Source of the DNA: Mactromeris polynyma
Taxonomy: Eukaryota; Mollusca; Bivalvia; Venerida; Mactridae
Assembly: GCA_032209605.1 (NCBI GenBank)
Contig: JASFXZ010000004.1
Location: 926,521-990,520, forward strand
Direction of reading: 5' to 3'
Length of the DNA stretch: 64,000 nt
Shown here: one piece after another, positions 14,801 to 25,169 of the stretch
How the letters are laid out: the number at the start of each line of letters is the position of its first letter
Numbering within the stretch: the first letter of the stretch is position 1
Translations under genes and position numbers: made by a program
Notes under the pieces: generated by a model
What the model saw: only the letters and a program-made list of their open reading frames with translations
The model's database searches: none
Told to the model about the DNA's origin: nothing

Positions 14801-17800
14801 AATGTATTGTAAGCAGAACATGTACACGTTCCATCTTGCAGTATATCACTGAGAAATAATTGTTCTCCACTAGTCTCCATTGTTCCATGTCTCCATCCGT
14901 ATCTAATGGTGGGAGTACCAGATGCTGAACAAACAATAGGTACTACACTATCATGAATAACTTTAATATTGCCAGATACTTCCTTATTATTGATGTGAAT
15001 CTTTACGTCATTCACAGCATCTGTAATACAATTAAATGATTAAGTAAACACTGTTGCCACGTACATGACTTTTCAAAATACATTCAACAATTGACAGTTC
15101 CAAGGCTGTAAATCGCTATGCGGTTACTATTTCTATCTATGGTTTTTATATGTATGTTAAGTTCCCCTTTCCCCATCTGCTGTGTATTGACTTGAAATAA
15201 TATAATGTGCTTTTCTTTCCCATTGGTGTTGTTTTGATAGTCAGCCAGACCATTCTTACCTCCCTATCGATATTTGTACTTACACCTCATCAATCCCTGT
15301 TTCGTGGGCTGATATTTCCTAGGCACCTGTGTGGGGAGGCATTATGTTCCCTGTAACATCGCAATCTCTGTTATACATATATATATACATATATGCATCA
15401 ACATATTTATATTATGTTCCAGAGCTAATGAGAACACTACTTCATAACATGTGTACCACCGAGTTTTCAAATTAACAGATACATGTCTAATGTATTTAGT
15501 TATGCAATTTAAGCAACTTTCTAAATTACAAGAAGAAATGCCATATCATCATGCTGCTCTCTTTGTTGATGTTTAGAACACTTACGTAGAATTTCAACGT
15601 TAAGGCTGTAACTTTGGTTGCCATGTATATGTACTGATACGCACGTACATTTTCCTTCTGTATTTGTTGTCCATCTCCATTGACTTGACACTGTCGTATC
15701 AGTAGTATTGTCACTACGTGAACCAGTAAAACAGGACCAATATAGTGTTGCAAGTGGTTTACAATCTATTGATCTGCAAGTCAGCATTTGCTGTTTTCCA
15801 GTAATCACATAGTATGTACTGTTATGTGGATAGCTGTCAATTCTGGTGTCATTGGGTGGATCTGTATGAAAGACATTTAACTATTCATTACACAGACGGG
15901 GTCATTGATAAAATACATTGTACATTTATGTAAACATTTAACCTAAAGAATAGAAAACAGTTTTGATTATAAACATATATATAAATGATAGAGCATTTTA
16001 GTAAAAATGCATATAATACAAATAATTCAATAATGCAATAAAGTTACTGTACTCATATATATTATTTCAAAAAAGCTAAAATACACTACCATGTGAGTTA
16101 TTATAAATGTGATCAAGCACTCCATCATGTAAATGACTGATGGTCATCTTATTCAAATGCTCAACGTCAAGTCTGAATTACAATTGTATATAATGATACT
16201 GATATATCTACAAACCAATGCTATTCAATAGTTTAATGACAATTACATGTTATTTTGAGTAATTTCATGGATGATTTAATGTTCTGTGCTGAGCAGTACA
16301 TTTGCCATCCATTCACTATTCTTGTCGGTCTGTATATCAGGTAACTTGTAGTAGCTCGAAGTACAGTCTCATTTGGTGACGGTGTCTGTTGTATATTATC
16401 TGTAATGAGCTTATCTGATGTTGTTGAGCCATCAGCTAGATACCATTTTATTGCAGGTGTCGGTTGACTGATTGATGCTCTACATTTAAATAACAGGCCA
16501 GTATTCTCCTTCACAGTAACTGTCGTACTTCTTGGTTCAATGATATCCACAGATGTAACAGGGACTGTAATAAAACATGTCTCTTGTTCATGAATACTAT
16601 TATGTGTAATTAATATACCAACCATCAGTAAATAAGAATATACATTTTTCATTGTAGGTTATTCAACGATGTACATTGTAAAAGTATAAATGACATTAAA
16701 CGCTATAATGCATTTATAATCAATGTAACAAAATCATATTTTTGTTACTATTTAATTAAACCAGAATATAATCGGGACACGAAAGTTAACAATTTTGCAC
16801 TGTACTTTACTGTTCATATGTAAAATAATAAAATATCGTATAACCTGAACAGATTGATCAGATTGTAAATGAAGAATTAAAAATAGTTTTCCAGAAACAA
16901 ATGCTAGTTGATAGTAGTTTACATGTATGAAGGAACGTTTAACGTTAGGACATTAAATAACTTGGATTAAATAGAGACTGGGTCCTCATTAGAATGCTTT
17001 TCTTTTAAGGATGGCACAGGCGGACGGGTTTTGAAAACTGTTGTTATGGAGTATAAAATACAATACTTGCGCATGAGGTAATAATTTTTTATTGGCAAAA
17101 AGACGGATTCATGATATGTGTATAAGATAATAGGAAAAGTCCGATTCATGATATATAAATTTGAAATCGATCATTTCATCGATTCTTGTTTGTTTTCTAT
17201 TGTTGAACCTTAACTATATGTGTCCGTCATGTGACTAGTATAATTATGTATTAGGACGTAGGTTTATGTTCCGTGCTTATTATTGACTCTAATTTGTTAA
17301 CTCGGTTAAACTCTGCAATTTGTACTAATTCAAGGACAGCAAAGGCGATGTGAGTAATTCTGGTCACTAACAAATTTACGTGAGTTTTCAGACGTACTAT
17401 TGTTAAACATTTTTTATTCCGACTGTAGTCATGGCGAGTGAGTGGTGACCATTATATGATGGCATACTGTGAGAAAATAAGTAAGGTTGATAAATAACCT
17501 GTTCCCACACAGATAGTTAAATATTGTTTTCAATACGGACTATGCAATTTCTGTATGACGCTTCATAAGACCTACAACTTACGATCGCAGCCTATTGAAA
17601 ATGCATATAGTAAATTCCTGAATTAAGTTCAATTCTTTGATGACGACAGAAATATGTTATTAGAAAAGTCAAAGGTCATTATTAAAAACACCCCCTTCAA
17701 AATAATATGCCGTTGTAAAATATCACTGACCAATTGTTATTGTATTAAAATAATGACGCCCAGGGTTGTGGTCAATTTTCTTTTAATGTATATTATGGGA

Positions 17801-20800
17801 ACCTTTACATATCTTTTTAAATACTGGTGGTAGTTTATATAACGAAATAGCAAGGCTACAACAATATGCATTGATTGAAAAATGACCACACCCTGCTGTC
17901 AGTATTTAAATCGAATTGGAATCGTGGTAGAGAGCAAATGAAGAAACATCCGTAAATCAAGCCAGTAGTTTCTGATAATTTTGAACACATAATTATGCAT
18001 ACTTGTTTGGTTTAGGACCCACACGTTTGGACAAATATAATCTTTTTTTGTAATTGTCTTTGCAGCAGTAAATATGGTTGAAATTGTCAGTCGATCATGT
18101 TCATAGCAATGAATAGTTGATAGATGTTTTTGACTGCATGTAGGACACTAAATTTTAAGACTAATTGAAGTTATGTCTGTAAAACTTACGTGATATGGCA
18201 ATGTATGACATATGATACTGTCTTTTAGTATTATATTCGGTACTTTGTAGGCCTTAACGTTTGTTCTCGAATTAATAATATGTTCTAAGGCGTATTACCA
18301 AACCACTTTGTAATTGTAGTGAATAGTGGTGTCTACATTGATTTTTGGTTCATGATGTTGTTTGCCCTTGTTTCATTTTGTGATGTCATTTGTTGTTCAT
18401 GTGTGTCGGGGCAATAGTTGGGTTGGCAAATTTGAGCTGCCCTCCTCTTCTCTATGTATTATATATTTTCATTGGGACATAACTATCAGCTACATTTCTC
18501 CAGGCTTCATTCTTTGTTATGACGTCAATCAATAAAATACACATGATGTCATTTGGCAGTAGCAAGAAAGCTTTTCTCTGTATATTGCTGTTTGTAACAC
18601 AGCTAAATCTTCACTTGGTGTAGTTATGGATTGGTTTCGTTTTCTCCATATATATCGTTTTGTGTTTTGTTTCTGCGTGTCTTTATTTTAGATTACCTTT
18701 GAGATTATTTCTTATTGTTCTAAAAACATTTCCGGTTGGTTATACATAAGGTTATTGATTTACTAATTGGTTATAATTGGTTATAATTTCGCATTCTGAT
18801 GTAAACAATTTAGTTACTGAGCGCAAGGTCAGTCTGAGGCTGCTTGTTTCTTCACACTGGCTTGAACACGTGCGTTAATTAAATCAAGCGTAAACTCACG
18901 ACATGAAAATGTTAAGAGTGTAGCGCACGGTAACTTTGAGAGAGGAATCTTGAAATAAGTATCTAAAAGTATCTTAATTCTGAAAATAATTTCATTTGTC
19001 AAAGGTAAAACCTACATGAAAGTTGCCAGCTAAAATGAACAAAAGATGTGATGGAAGATATATGTGGCTGACGAGATTTCGTACATAATTATGGAGGCAT
19101 TGATTATACTTGTATATCTTAAGTGAAATGAGCAAACCTCTCAACAAGACTTCGAAAATTACCTATTGAAAAAACATGATGGAGATTGTATCCACTTCAT
19201 CAAATATGGCCGAATAATAAGTTTTACATTACCATTTAATGGTTTCATCACATGAGGCCAACTTAAGACAGACACTCCAATAATCACAAGCATACTAAAT
19301 GAATAGCTATACCAATGCAATCACTGGTTCAAAAGGACAAATACAATACTTCTTTTTGTAAAGCTTTTTACGTAAGCAGTATTCATTGTATTGGGTTTAT
19401 TTAGCTTGTCAGTGTATTGTGGGGATCAGAACGTACTAGTTACCACAACGATACAATGCAAATATTTGTGTATATGTATACGTGTGTTACAAATCACTTC
19501 CATTATGCAACCATTGTTATCAATTTTAAAGGTGCTGAACTCCAGATTGACGAGCGAGCAAAAAAAAAGGAAATTGTCAAATATTTACAAAATCTTGATA
19601 TTGTTGCACGTAAATCTCTAAAACATTATTACTTTCATTCATCATTACTTGCGAAACATTGTCATAGCGTAGTTTTTCGTATTTTTCCATCGAAAATTTT
19701 ACTAGGGTTAGTCTACCCTGTAAATCTAAAAATAGAACCGTAAACATTGAGCTCATGCACATTCGGAACGTCTCTGTCATTCAAACAATTCATCAGCGCA
19801 AAGAAAAGAATAAATGCAGTAAACAAGGTAGCTATAAGTCACTTACTATTTATTTGCACGCAACGAAAATAAATAATCACTGAACAATTATCTCCTCGAT
19901 GTCAGTAGTGGATCACGCCATTGTGTATGTTTATTTTGCAAATTGATCATGTGACTCGTGAGGTGCATGCTGGATGGGAACTCCGCGGTATTTTTAAACT
20001 GGAAAACTCCAATTGCTCGATATTACGACGGCGATTTAATTAGCCTAATTGCTTTAAATTATTCAAATATTCACCATCTACAGCTTTTATTTACGTGTAT
20101 GATGATACAACTACACATATTTTGCGGAATTGCAAAAACGACGATTTGTTTTCAATCTGGAGTTCAGCACCTTTAAATAAACATGTCCGTGTAAATATCC
20201 ATTTTTGACATTTGTCATGATGAAAGAAACGATTTCCATGGTACCAATGGTTTTGAATAAAACTTATCAAAACGTGTGAAGATAGTTCGTATCTTTCAAT
20301 GACTCCATTCATAAAAAATGTGTATTGGAGCCTCTTGCATTGTCTAGTCCTTGAACTGCCGTCGGATCTAGCAATTACATGTAGTTAGAGACATCAGTTG
20401 TTCGAGACATCTATGGTTCCCATGAAATGTGTGTGTTGTCAAATTAAATGCACGTCGATTAATAGTTATAACATTATCCATAATAATATTAAAATAAGAA
20501 TGGAATCAAAACAGAGTTATTGAAATAAGTTTTTATGCATTCATATAGATATACCCATTGGGTGCCAAAGTGGGTCTAATGCAGGTCCAGTTATGGTTAT
20601 TCTTATGTATTCACTTTATTTTGTAATAATTTATGCATGTATGAAGGCTTCTAGTTAGATAAGTTTATGTATGCATGTTTTTTGTTTTCTTTATGTGCAT
20701 GACTTAATGAGTTACCTTCAATAAATAAAGTTTATTATTATTATTATATTTACATCTAGGAAATATAACGACAATTTTCTTGTATTTTGTTATTATATTA

Positions 20801-21261
20801 CGTATTGACGTTGCAATAAGTGTACCCTTTATTTCAAATGTCAATGCATCATCGTGGCACAGTACATAAATCGACAAATACATGTATTTTGCACTAACCT
20901 TGAACAACAGTTGTACATGTATACGAATTACTTGTCTCTCTCAATCCACCATCTAGGTTAAATTCACAAAACCATACATCTCCGTTGTTGCTCTGTGTTA
21001 CATTCAAGACTGTTAATGTAACACGGTTTCTTTCTGAACAACTGAATTCGTATTGAGTTGAATCAGGTGGAACGGATGAAATACATCCACCAATGGTGTT
21101 GTTGTATGCCAATACACCAATAATGTAATCATTCCTTCTCCAAGTATACGCAGTTATATGCAATCCTCCATTATACTGACAAGTCAGTGTGACAGCTGTA
21201 TTTTCAAACACAACATTCGGGGAAGGTGTCAGTATCACTTCAGACTTTATGATAGAAATAC
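2833..21261 (-). CDS. Receptor gene 1: multi-Ig / FN3 transmembrane receptor with ITIM-like tail (multi-exon model)
   Basis: This is a minus-strand gene assembled from exons with GT..AG borders. In order: Ig exons A (20899-21261), B (16247-16564), C (15586-15861), D (14736-15020), E (14169-14453), F (12774-13067), G (12161-12457), H (10623-10918) and I (9717-10030); FN3 (7532-7819); transmembrane (7159-7287); tail exons 6809-6851, 5309-5355, 4933-4954, 4526-4599 and 2833-2879. Every ectodomain exon begins in phase 1 and, except H, ends in phase 1. The product would be a type I membrane protein whose ectodomain resembles adhesion and immune Ig-superfamily receptors. The cytoplasmic tail holds LEYECL, which fits the ITIM pattern (S/I/V/L)xYxx(I/V/L). 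Defects: exon I has a one-base frameshift and exon H has no phase-1 donor and runs into TGA. No convincing upstream signal-peptide exon was found; an internal one may exist at 16652. I cannot name an orthologue. It may be functional with sequence errors, or a decaying paralogue. Confidence 0.7.
4526..4599 (-). CDS. Gene 1 tail exon with ITIM-like LEYECL
   Basis: The acceptor is 'ttttgaag' and the donor 'gtgagt'. In phase 2 to 1 it reads ELEYECLDSTTASPAIHSSP followed by TSIA. LEYECL matches the ITIM consensus exactly, and the residues after it are rich in Ser, Thr and Pro, as in flexible signalling tails. The phases agree with the exons on both sides. Confidence 0.6.
4933..4954 (-). CDS. Gene 1 tail micro-exon (22 bp)
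   Basis: It has a strong acceptor ('ttttttgttgcag') and a strong donor ('gtaagt'). In phase 1 to 2 it reads DGMTSQQ plus two bases. It is needed to keep the frame between its neighbours. Confidence 0.5.
5309..5355 (-). CDS. Gene 1 tail exon (47 bp)
   Basis: The acceptor is 'tttgttttgcag' and the donor 'gttagt'. Entered in phase 2 it reads ETPDTKTYYCLTRAD and leaves in phase 1. It holds a YxxL-type sequence (YYCL) without the ITIM -2 residue. Entered in phase 0 it would start with TGA, so phase 2 is required. Confidence 0.55.
6809..6851 (-). CDS. Gene 1 juxtamembrane tail exon (43 bp)
   Basis: The acceptor is 'acttttgtag' and the donor 'gttagc'. It reads A-IETEPVDKTENRN in phase 1 to 2, directly continuing the transmembrane exon. 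It is acidic and polar, consistent with a cytoplasmic segment. Confidence 0.55.
7159..7287 (-). CDS. Gene 1 transmembrane exon
   Basis: The acceptor is 'atatatccag' and the donor 'gtaaga', phase 1 to 1 (129 bp). A short Ser-rich stalk is followed by one hydrophobic helix containing AAVIGGAVAGCLVIALVCV, then RRYQSLK as a basic stop-transfer sequence. The polarity fits a type I receptor. Confidence 0.85.
7532..7819 (-). CDS. Gene 1 fibronectin type III exon
   Basis: A phase 1-1 exon of 96 codons encodes one FN3 domain. Visible hallmarks are the opening KPSPPTN, a Trp in strand B (IYWTP), a Tyr in strand C' (VIMYRK) and the strand E-F signature LENLETGSRYIVEIYATNE. It sits between the last Ig exon and the transmembrane exon, the usual membrane-proximal place for FN3. 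Confidence 0.9.
8868..9060. repeat. Dispersed repeat, copy 1 (partner 42690-42835)
   Basis: Shared sequence includes 'cactaaggagg', 'tggggatatggg' versus 'taatagggatac', 'caacaactaagga' versus 'caactagggaga', and the spacing between them. It lies in the intron between the FN3 exon and Ig exon I. It is noncoding and of unknown family. Confidence 0.5.
9717..10030 (-). CDS. Gene 1 Ig exon I with one-base frameshift
   Basis: The acceptor is 'caattgcag' and the donor 'gtaagaaa'. The exon is 314 bp, one short of the 3n expected for a phase 1-1 exon. The first part reads as an Ig domain (VYIMVYPAPTKSQLVWKK). The second part, in another frame, also reads as an Ig domain (RASLLIQDVHQSDFGEYQL). The frames meet at an A-run (plus-strand 'tttt' at 9853-9856), so one missing A explains everything. 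This is either a homopolymer error in the assembly or a true disabling mutation. The strand C tryptophan is visible, but the usual cysteines are not obvious. Confidence 0.6.
10623..10918 (-). CDS. Gene 1 Ig exon H, ends in TGA without phase-1 donor
   Basis: The acceptor is 'gattttcag'. The exon encodes an Ig domain with both cysteines (LQCSVDSK and TGIYTCVGLNE). Instead of a phase-1 donor, the frame runs to TGA at 10625-10623. The only GT nearby ('caa|gtcaaatg') would be phase 0, which does not fit the next exon. The exon could be a terminal exon of a soluble isoform, or its donor may be mutated. Confidence 0.6.
12161..12457 (-). CDS. Gene 1 Ig exon G
   Basis: This is a 99-codon phase 1-1 exon (acceptor 'cttttgtag', donor 'gtaagt') encoding one Ig domain. 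It has Cys in strand B (VVCQVTPG), Trp in strand C (IKWIRG) and the strand F signature DGTYDCTAENN. Confidence 0.9.
12774..13067 (-). CDS. Gene 1 Ig exon F
   Basis: This is a 98-codon phase 1-1 exon (acceptor 'aattttcag', donor 'gtaggt'). One Ig domain shows FIISCSSTGQPTPTVSWNN and EAGIYSCMAHNSM, so both cysteines and the core Trp are present. Confidence 0.9.
13400..13560. repeat. Dispersed repeat, copy 1 (partner 29850-29970)
   Basis: Both copies run 'ccatcaaat.tcagaatatt', then 'cgaccgg.tt..ttaac' and 'ttctt..ttttttacac' with gaps. This copy lies in the intron between Ig exons E and F. It is noncoding. Confidence 0.45.
14169..14453 (-). CDS. Gene 1 Ig exon E
   Basis: This is a 95-codon phase 1-1 exon (acceptor 'atttaatag', donor 'gtaagt'). 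One Ig domain shows FTLHCHATSSPESSYTWNRG, with DEQAICTATT as the strand F part. Confidence 0.85.
14736..15020 (-). CDS. Gene 1 Ig exon D
   Basis: This is a 95-codon phase 1-1 exon (acceptor 'gtattacag', donor 'gtaagt'). One Ig domain shows VPIVCSASGTPTIRYGWRHG and GTCTCSAYNTL, so the disulfide cysteines and the Trp are in place. Confidence 0.88.
15095..15362 (+). repeat. Dispersed repeat, copy 1 (others 54830-55200, 55290-55570)
   Basis: Shared landmarks are 'cagttccaag.ctgtaa', 'cc.ggccattctt..acctc' and 'ggtgtagggaggca' (here 'tgtgtggggaggca'). The copies are tens of percent diverged. This one lies in the intron between Ig exons C and D. It may be a piece of a larger retroelement, since the other two lie beside a reverse-transcriptase relic. 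Confidence 0.6.
15586..15861 (-). CDS. Gene 1 Ig exon C
   Basis: This is a 92-codon phase 1-1 exon (acceptor 'tttcatacag', donor 'gtaagt'). It is a divergent Ig domain with MLTCRSIDCKPLATLYWSC and GKCTCVSVHI. Extra cysteines (SIDC, YWSC) suggest an additional disulfide. Confidence 0.8.
16247..16564 (-). CDS. Gene 1 Ig exon B, with possible internal start at 16652
   Basis: This is a 106-codon phase 1-1 exon (acceptor 'tttattacag', donor 'gtaatt'). One Ig domain shows LLFKCRASISQPTPAIKWYL and GWQMYCSAQN. The frame stays open through the acceptor up to an ATG at 16652, whose product would begin MKNVYSYLLMVGILITHNS, a credible signal peptide. The exon could therefore be internal, or the first exon of a shorter gene or isoform. 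Confidence 0.85.
18115..18870 (+). mobile_element. 3' tail of a reverse-transcriptase element (same family as 52085-53960)
   Basis: The sequence aligns with the tail that follows the RT relic near 53230-53950. Shared blocks are 'gacactaa.ttt..gactaa', 'atgacgtca.tcaata', 'gtcatttggcagtagcaagaaa' and 'gtgctgttt.taacacaactaaat'-like sequence, then 'gagcgcaaggtcagt'. It has no RT domain here, as expected for a 5'-truncated copy. It lies in the large intron between Ig exons A and B. Confidence 0.65.
19500..20185. mobile_element. Fold-back element with 23-bp perfect inverted core
   Basis: A perfect 23-bp inverted repeat beginning 'aaaggtgctgaactccag' lies at 19528-19550 and 20152-20174. Imperfect complementarity extends inward and outward for tens of bases. 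There are no coding remnants. It is probably a non-autonomous element inserted in the intron between exons A and B. Confidence 0.6.
20899..21261 (-). CDS. Gene 1 most 5' Ig exon found (A)
   Basis: This is a 121-codon phase 1-1 exon (acceptor 'tcattttag', donor 'gttagt'). It is a V-like Ig domain with VTLTCQYNGGLHITAYTWRR and GDVWFCEFNLDGG, plus two extra cysteines (GGCISS and EFSCSE) that suggest a second disulfide. Its upstream partner (signal peptide) was not identified within the window. Confidence 0.85.
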
Positions 21262-21730
21262 CTAAAATGAAACATCAACATAATTTCATCAGCAAAAATG
21301 AAATAATTGATGCATCATTCATTGATTCCCTTGTGTCGGGGATGCCTTTCGTTATTGTTCCTGTCGTTCAGATGTCATTCCCTCAATCAAGAGACACGAT
21401 TCAGACCGTTACCCAAAAAACAATTACTCGATACGTTTCAAAATAATATATGCTTGGCATATTATATCCACATGTGGAAGCATTAACCTAAAACCTTTAA
21501 TGGCCGTAAAATATAGTAAAATACCATAGTCGCTAATTATATTCGCGTTAACATTTCTGATTAATGTTAAACTTGTATATCTCAAACCCTTAAAACTGGA
21601 AAAACAGCTTTAAAATCAATATCACGAAAACCACTAGTGATATGCATCCCTTCGACTTTCGAGCCATCGCCAATAGCCGAAGAAATGTCACATTTTGGGT
21701 TATGAATGGCTGCTGTATACCATCAAGGTG

Positions 21731-21817
21731 CATGAGACCCACACGAACACCGCATGGCCTCGCAGGACTTATCGTCCGATTGTTCAAAAGCCATTTAGTG
21801 CTCGTGTGGGTCTTATG
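21731..21817. repeat. 20-bp inverted repeat (hairpin) in a GC-richer block
   Basis: 'catgagacccacacgaacac' at 21731 pairs with 'gtgctcgtgtgggtcttatg' at 21798, with two mismatches and a loop of about 47 bases. The block 21640-21900 is clearly richer in G and C than its surroundings. I see no gene in it. Confidence 0.55.
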
Positions 21818-21959
21818 CAGGCCCAGTAAAGCCCATGTGTGCACTAACTGGGCACAGGCTAATACAGCTCACCAAGTCGCACATGCCCGGGACCACCCAT
21901 AAGTATCTTCTGACCAAGGCCTAATATATATATGTCTGTAGACTTACGTTGTAAATTCA

Positions 21960-22310
21960 GTCTACATTGTATTATGAGACCACCCAAGGGACAGCCTAAA
22001 CGTGGTCGCTTAATAAAGTGGTATATTGATAGATATCAACAAATTATAAGAAAGTTAAGTACACATGAATTTCCAGCTGAACAATCAAAACGTATAATGT
22101 ACCATCCTCTTTCCATTGAAATGTATCTATGGTGTGAAACAATGATCGTAACCTTAAAGTGCCTAATTCTTAAATTGCACGTAAGTTATCCAATGTGATA
22201 AGGTTCATGCACTTTGAATAGTGTAGTTGCCTCCTGCTCAAAATTAAATAATTGTCTTAATACACGCGCGAATGTTTCTAACTGACGCGAAAGTAAAAGG
22301 CTAAACACAG
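21960..22310 (+). mobile_element. Degenerate copy of the 1.25-kb fold-back element
   Basis: 'gagaccacccaagggacag' followed by 'cctaaacgtggtcgct' matches the terminal repeat at 23940. The stretch 'aaggttcatgcactttgaata' (22200) matches 24374 ('aaggttcatgtactttgaata'). It is an old, partly deleted family member. Confidence 0.6.
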
Positions 22311-23911
22311 ACACACTCACTTACACGGTACACAAAGTTTTCAGTCTATACATAGATAACAGTAATTTGTACTAATCACAGTAACACGAATCTGCGCATG
22401 GCGTGACGTCATGACTTCAGTGCTGACGAAGTGTTGACAGCTATTAACTGGAATAATACTGAAACTTTATTCCATGTGCGTATTAAAAGAGGCCGATAGT
22501 ATTTTTTTCCATAAGGCAATGATTTTACGGGGTTTTTCAAATGGATTACATACTAAACAAATTGAGTGTTTACACATTTGAACCCAGAGTTAAATTATGC
22601 GATGTGCTTTTGTCTGACATTTTCATTCTCTCAGTGAGTATAAAGAAGTTGTTTGGCACGACGATCTTTCAAGTAAAAATAAAAGCGGTCGAGTCGGCAC
22701 AAACATTACATCTCGCAAATTTCTTCTAGGGACATCGAAATGTAAACTCGGTGACATCAAGCAACGTAAGTCGCTTAGCAACGACGTTACATGAACTTGG
22801 GTCTTGTAGAAACTATTATCGTAATGCTGTGTAATCCATTTAAATTTAAGACTCGCGCTCAAGCGGACACATATATGCAACGATTTTTATAACCGCGTCG
22901 CCGAGTAATTACATGGTCGCATTTATCACGCATAATTGTTGATTCAATTGTCTAAAGGACAATGCGCTAATACAGTTGTGAATAAGTTGTGAAATGCCAA
23001 ATGGGATTAAGTGCATACGGTCGTTTAATGGATTATTTAACTATCTGTTTTACCTGTCGGGACTGGTTGAATGCGGTCGCTGGTCGCGTTATAGAAAAGT
23101 AGTTTAATATGTACAATTTATATAGTACTAACGCTCGGGCGGGAATTCAAGTATTCGTTTAATAAAATAATCGCTGAATACAGGTAGTCGCTCGAAAATT
23201 GTCTACTGTAAACACATTGTTAATATCCATTTATCAAAATTTATTCAAAAAAAAAGCATTTAAAGAGCCTGTATTGGGGAAATGTTGAACCGTTACAGAA
23301 ATAAATACCACATTATAATAAAAACATATTTATAGTGTATATAATAATTAATGACTTAATAGTCAATATCTAACAGTAAATGTTAAATATCCCGAACAAT
23401 TGCATCCTTCCTAAGTGGATTAGTATAACGATATTGACATATGTGAAACATTGACACGTTTATGTCAATAAACTGCGCTGCATGTAAGGTGGGCGACACA
23501 TTCATAGCGGTGAATATATCTTCCGCCTCTGATTTTTGAATGCATCCTGTCTAACCCGAATAGCTTCTATTGAGATCATCTGGCTTCTAATGAGTCATCA
23601 GGTACATTTTGTCTGGCTAAACGGATATGTTATTTTATACATGCTTTATTGTTTACCTTCCTTCTCATGTTGGGGAGTTGACAAAGAGGAACCTACTTAT
23701 TAACATTGTTATCATCGTGTCGTGTTATAAATGTATTGTGTATCGTGACAGTACAGGTTTATACTACCTTAAGTGGTCCTTAGATATGAATTGTATTTGC
23801 TTGTACTTCAGATACCTATTTCAATCAGGTGCATATTTTGCTGGAATTGAAATGCCCATTAAGAACGATACTAGTAATAATTATACATGATTCTCATGAA
23901 ACACGTTACAT

Positions 23912-25161
23912 ACAAGAAACATCTCTAAAAGTGTTAAAGACGAGCCGAGGGACAGGCAAAAAGTGGTCGCTCAATAGATATCGACTAATTTCAAAGTTAA
24001 GTATAACTCAAACTCGCTATTTCTTTCCGTATCGTGTTTACCTATATATCAATTAAAGGTGTGTTGTATAGAACATATTTACAGCGAGTTAAAATGATAA
24101 CACATTATTTAAACAACCTTCCCATCATATACCCAATATGATGGATAAATCAATAATGCAAGCCTTATCGAATTCGGTGTATACAAATGAATACCGAATT
24201 AAACAATAATCAAAACATGTAAATAATACCCTCGATATGTTCATACAAATGTATATACACTGTTGAATGTGAAATAATGCTTGTGGATCAATTTCAATTA
24301 TGCTATCAGCTCTAGAGGCGTGAGAACGTTAAGTAATATGTACAAGTGTATAATTCTTAAACTGCTGGTGATTTATCCATGCGACAAGGTTCATGTACTT
24401 TGAATAGGCTTTGTTGCCTCTTACATAACATTCAGCAAATTTCTTTTCACACACGCGAGACAATAAACGACGAAAACACTGACTAATATGTACACACATA
24501 ATACCTTCACGTAGTCATACCAGGCGGTATGCATAAGTATTAATAATATTAATTGCATAAGTAATTAAAAACCGTACATAAACATCGGGATACTAATGGG
24601 TAAAATACGTTTTGAGCGTAATGTCGATGATGACCGCCTCAATCTAACCGTCAGATTAGGATTGGGTGCACCATTACACCATTATTAAACTGTAGTGGCG
24701 TATTTGTAACTGACCGCTCTATGGTCGATTGTTTTTAAAGTAGAGAAACCATCTAAATCTGAAAGCGTACACATCATGACTACTTAATGGTATATTCTAC
24801 CAATTCATATTTTACATAATGTAAATGAGGAATAGTAAAAGCTCTAGCATAAATAATTCGACAACGTGAATCTTACTGACCCCCGTAGTGTGTTCCATGA
24901 CTATTGAATAGTGATGTTTAACAGTTTGTTGTGTACCTGTGCTGCATTAGTTCAATTCTCCACTTCGTTAATGTTTGTATTGCTCATGTCTGTAAATATG
25001 TTCTATACAACACACCTATAATTGATATATAGGTAAACACGATACGGAAAGAAATAGCGAGTTTGAGTTATACTTAACTTTGAAATTAGTCGATATCTAT
25101 TGAGCGACCACTTTTTGCCTGTCCCTCGGCTGGTCTCTAACAATTTTAGAGATGTTTCTTG
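23912..25161. mobile_element. 1.25-kb fold-back element with ~172-bp terminal inverted repeats
   Basis: The left arm 23912-24084 and right arm 24990-25161 are near-perfect reverse complements, running from 'caagaaacatctctaaaa' to 'catatttacag'. The interior is AT-rich and shows no transposase. Long inverted repeats without coding capacity indicate a non-autonomous DNA transposon. The near-identity of the arms suggests either recent insertion or conversion. Confidence 0.85.
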
Positions 25162-25169
25162 AATTCGAT

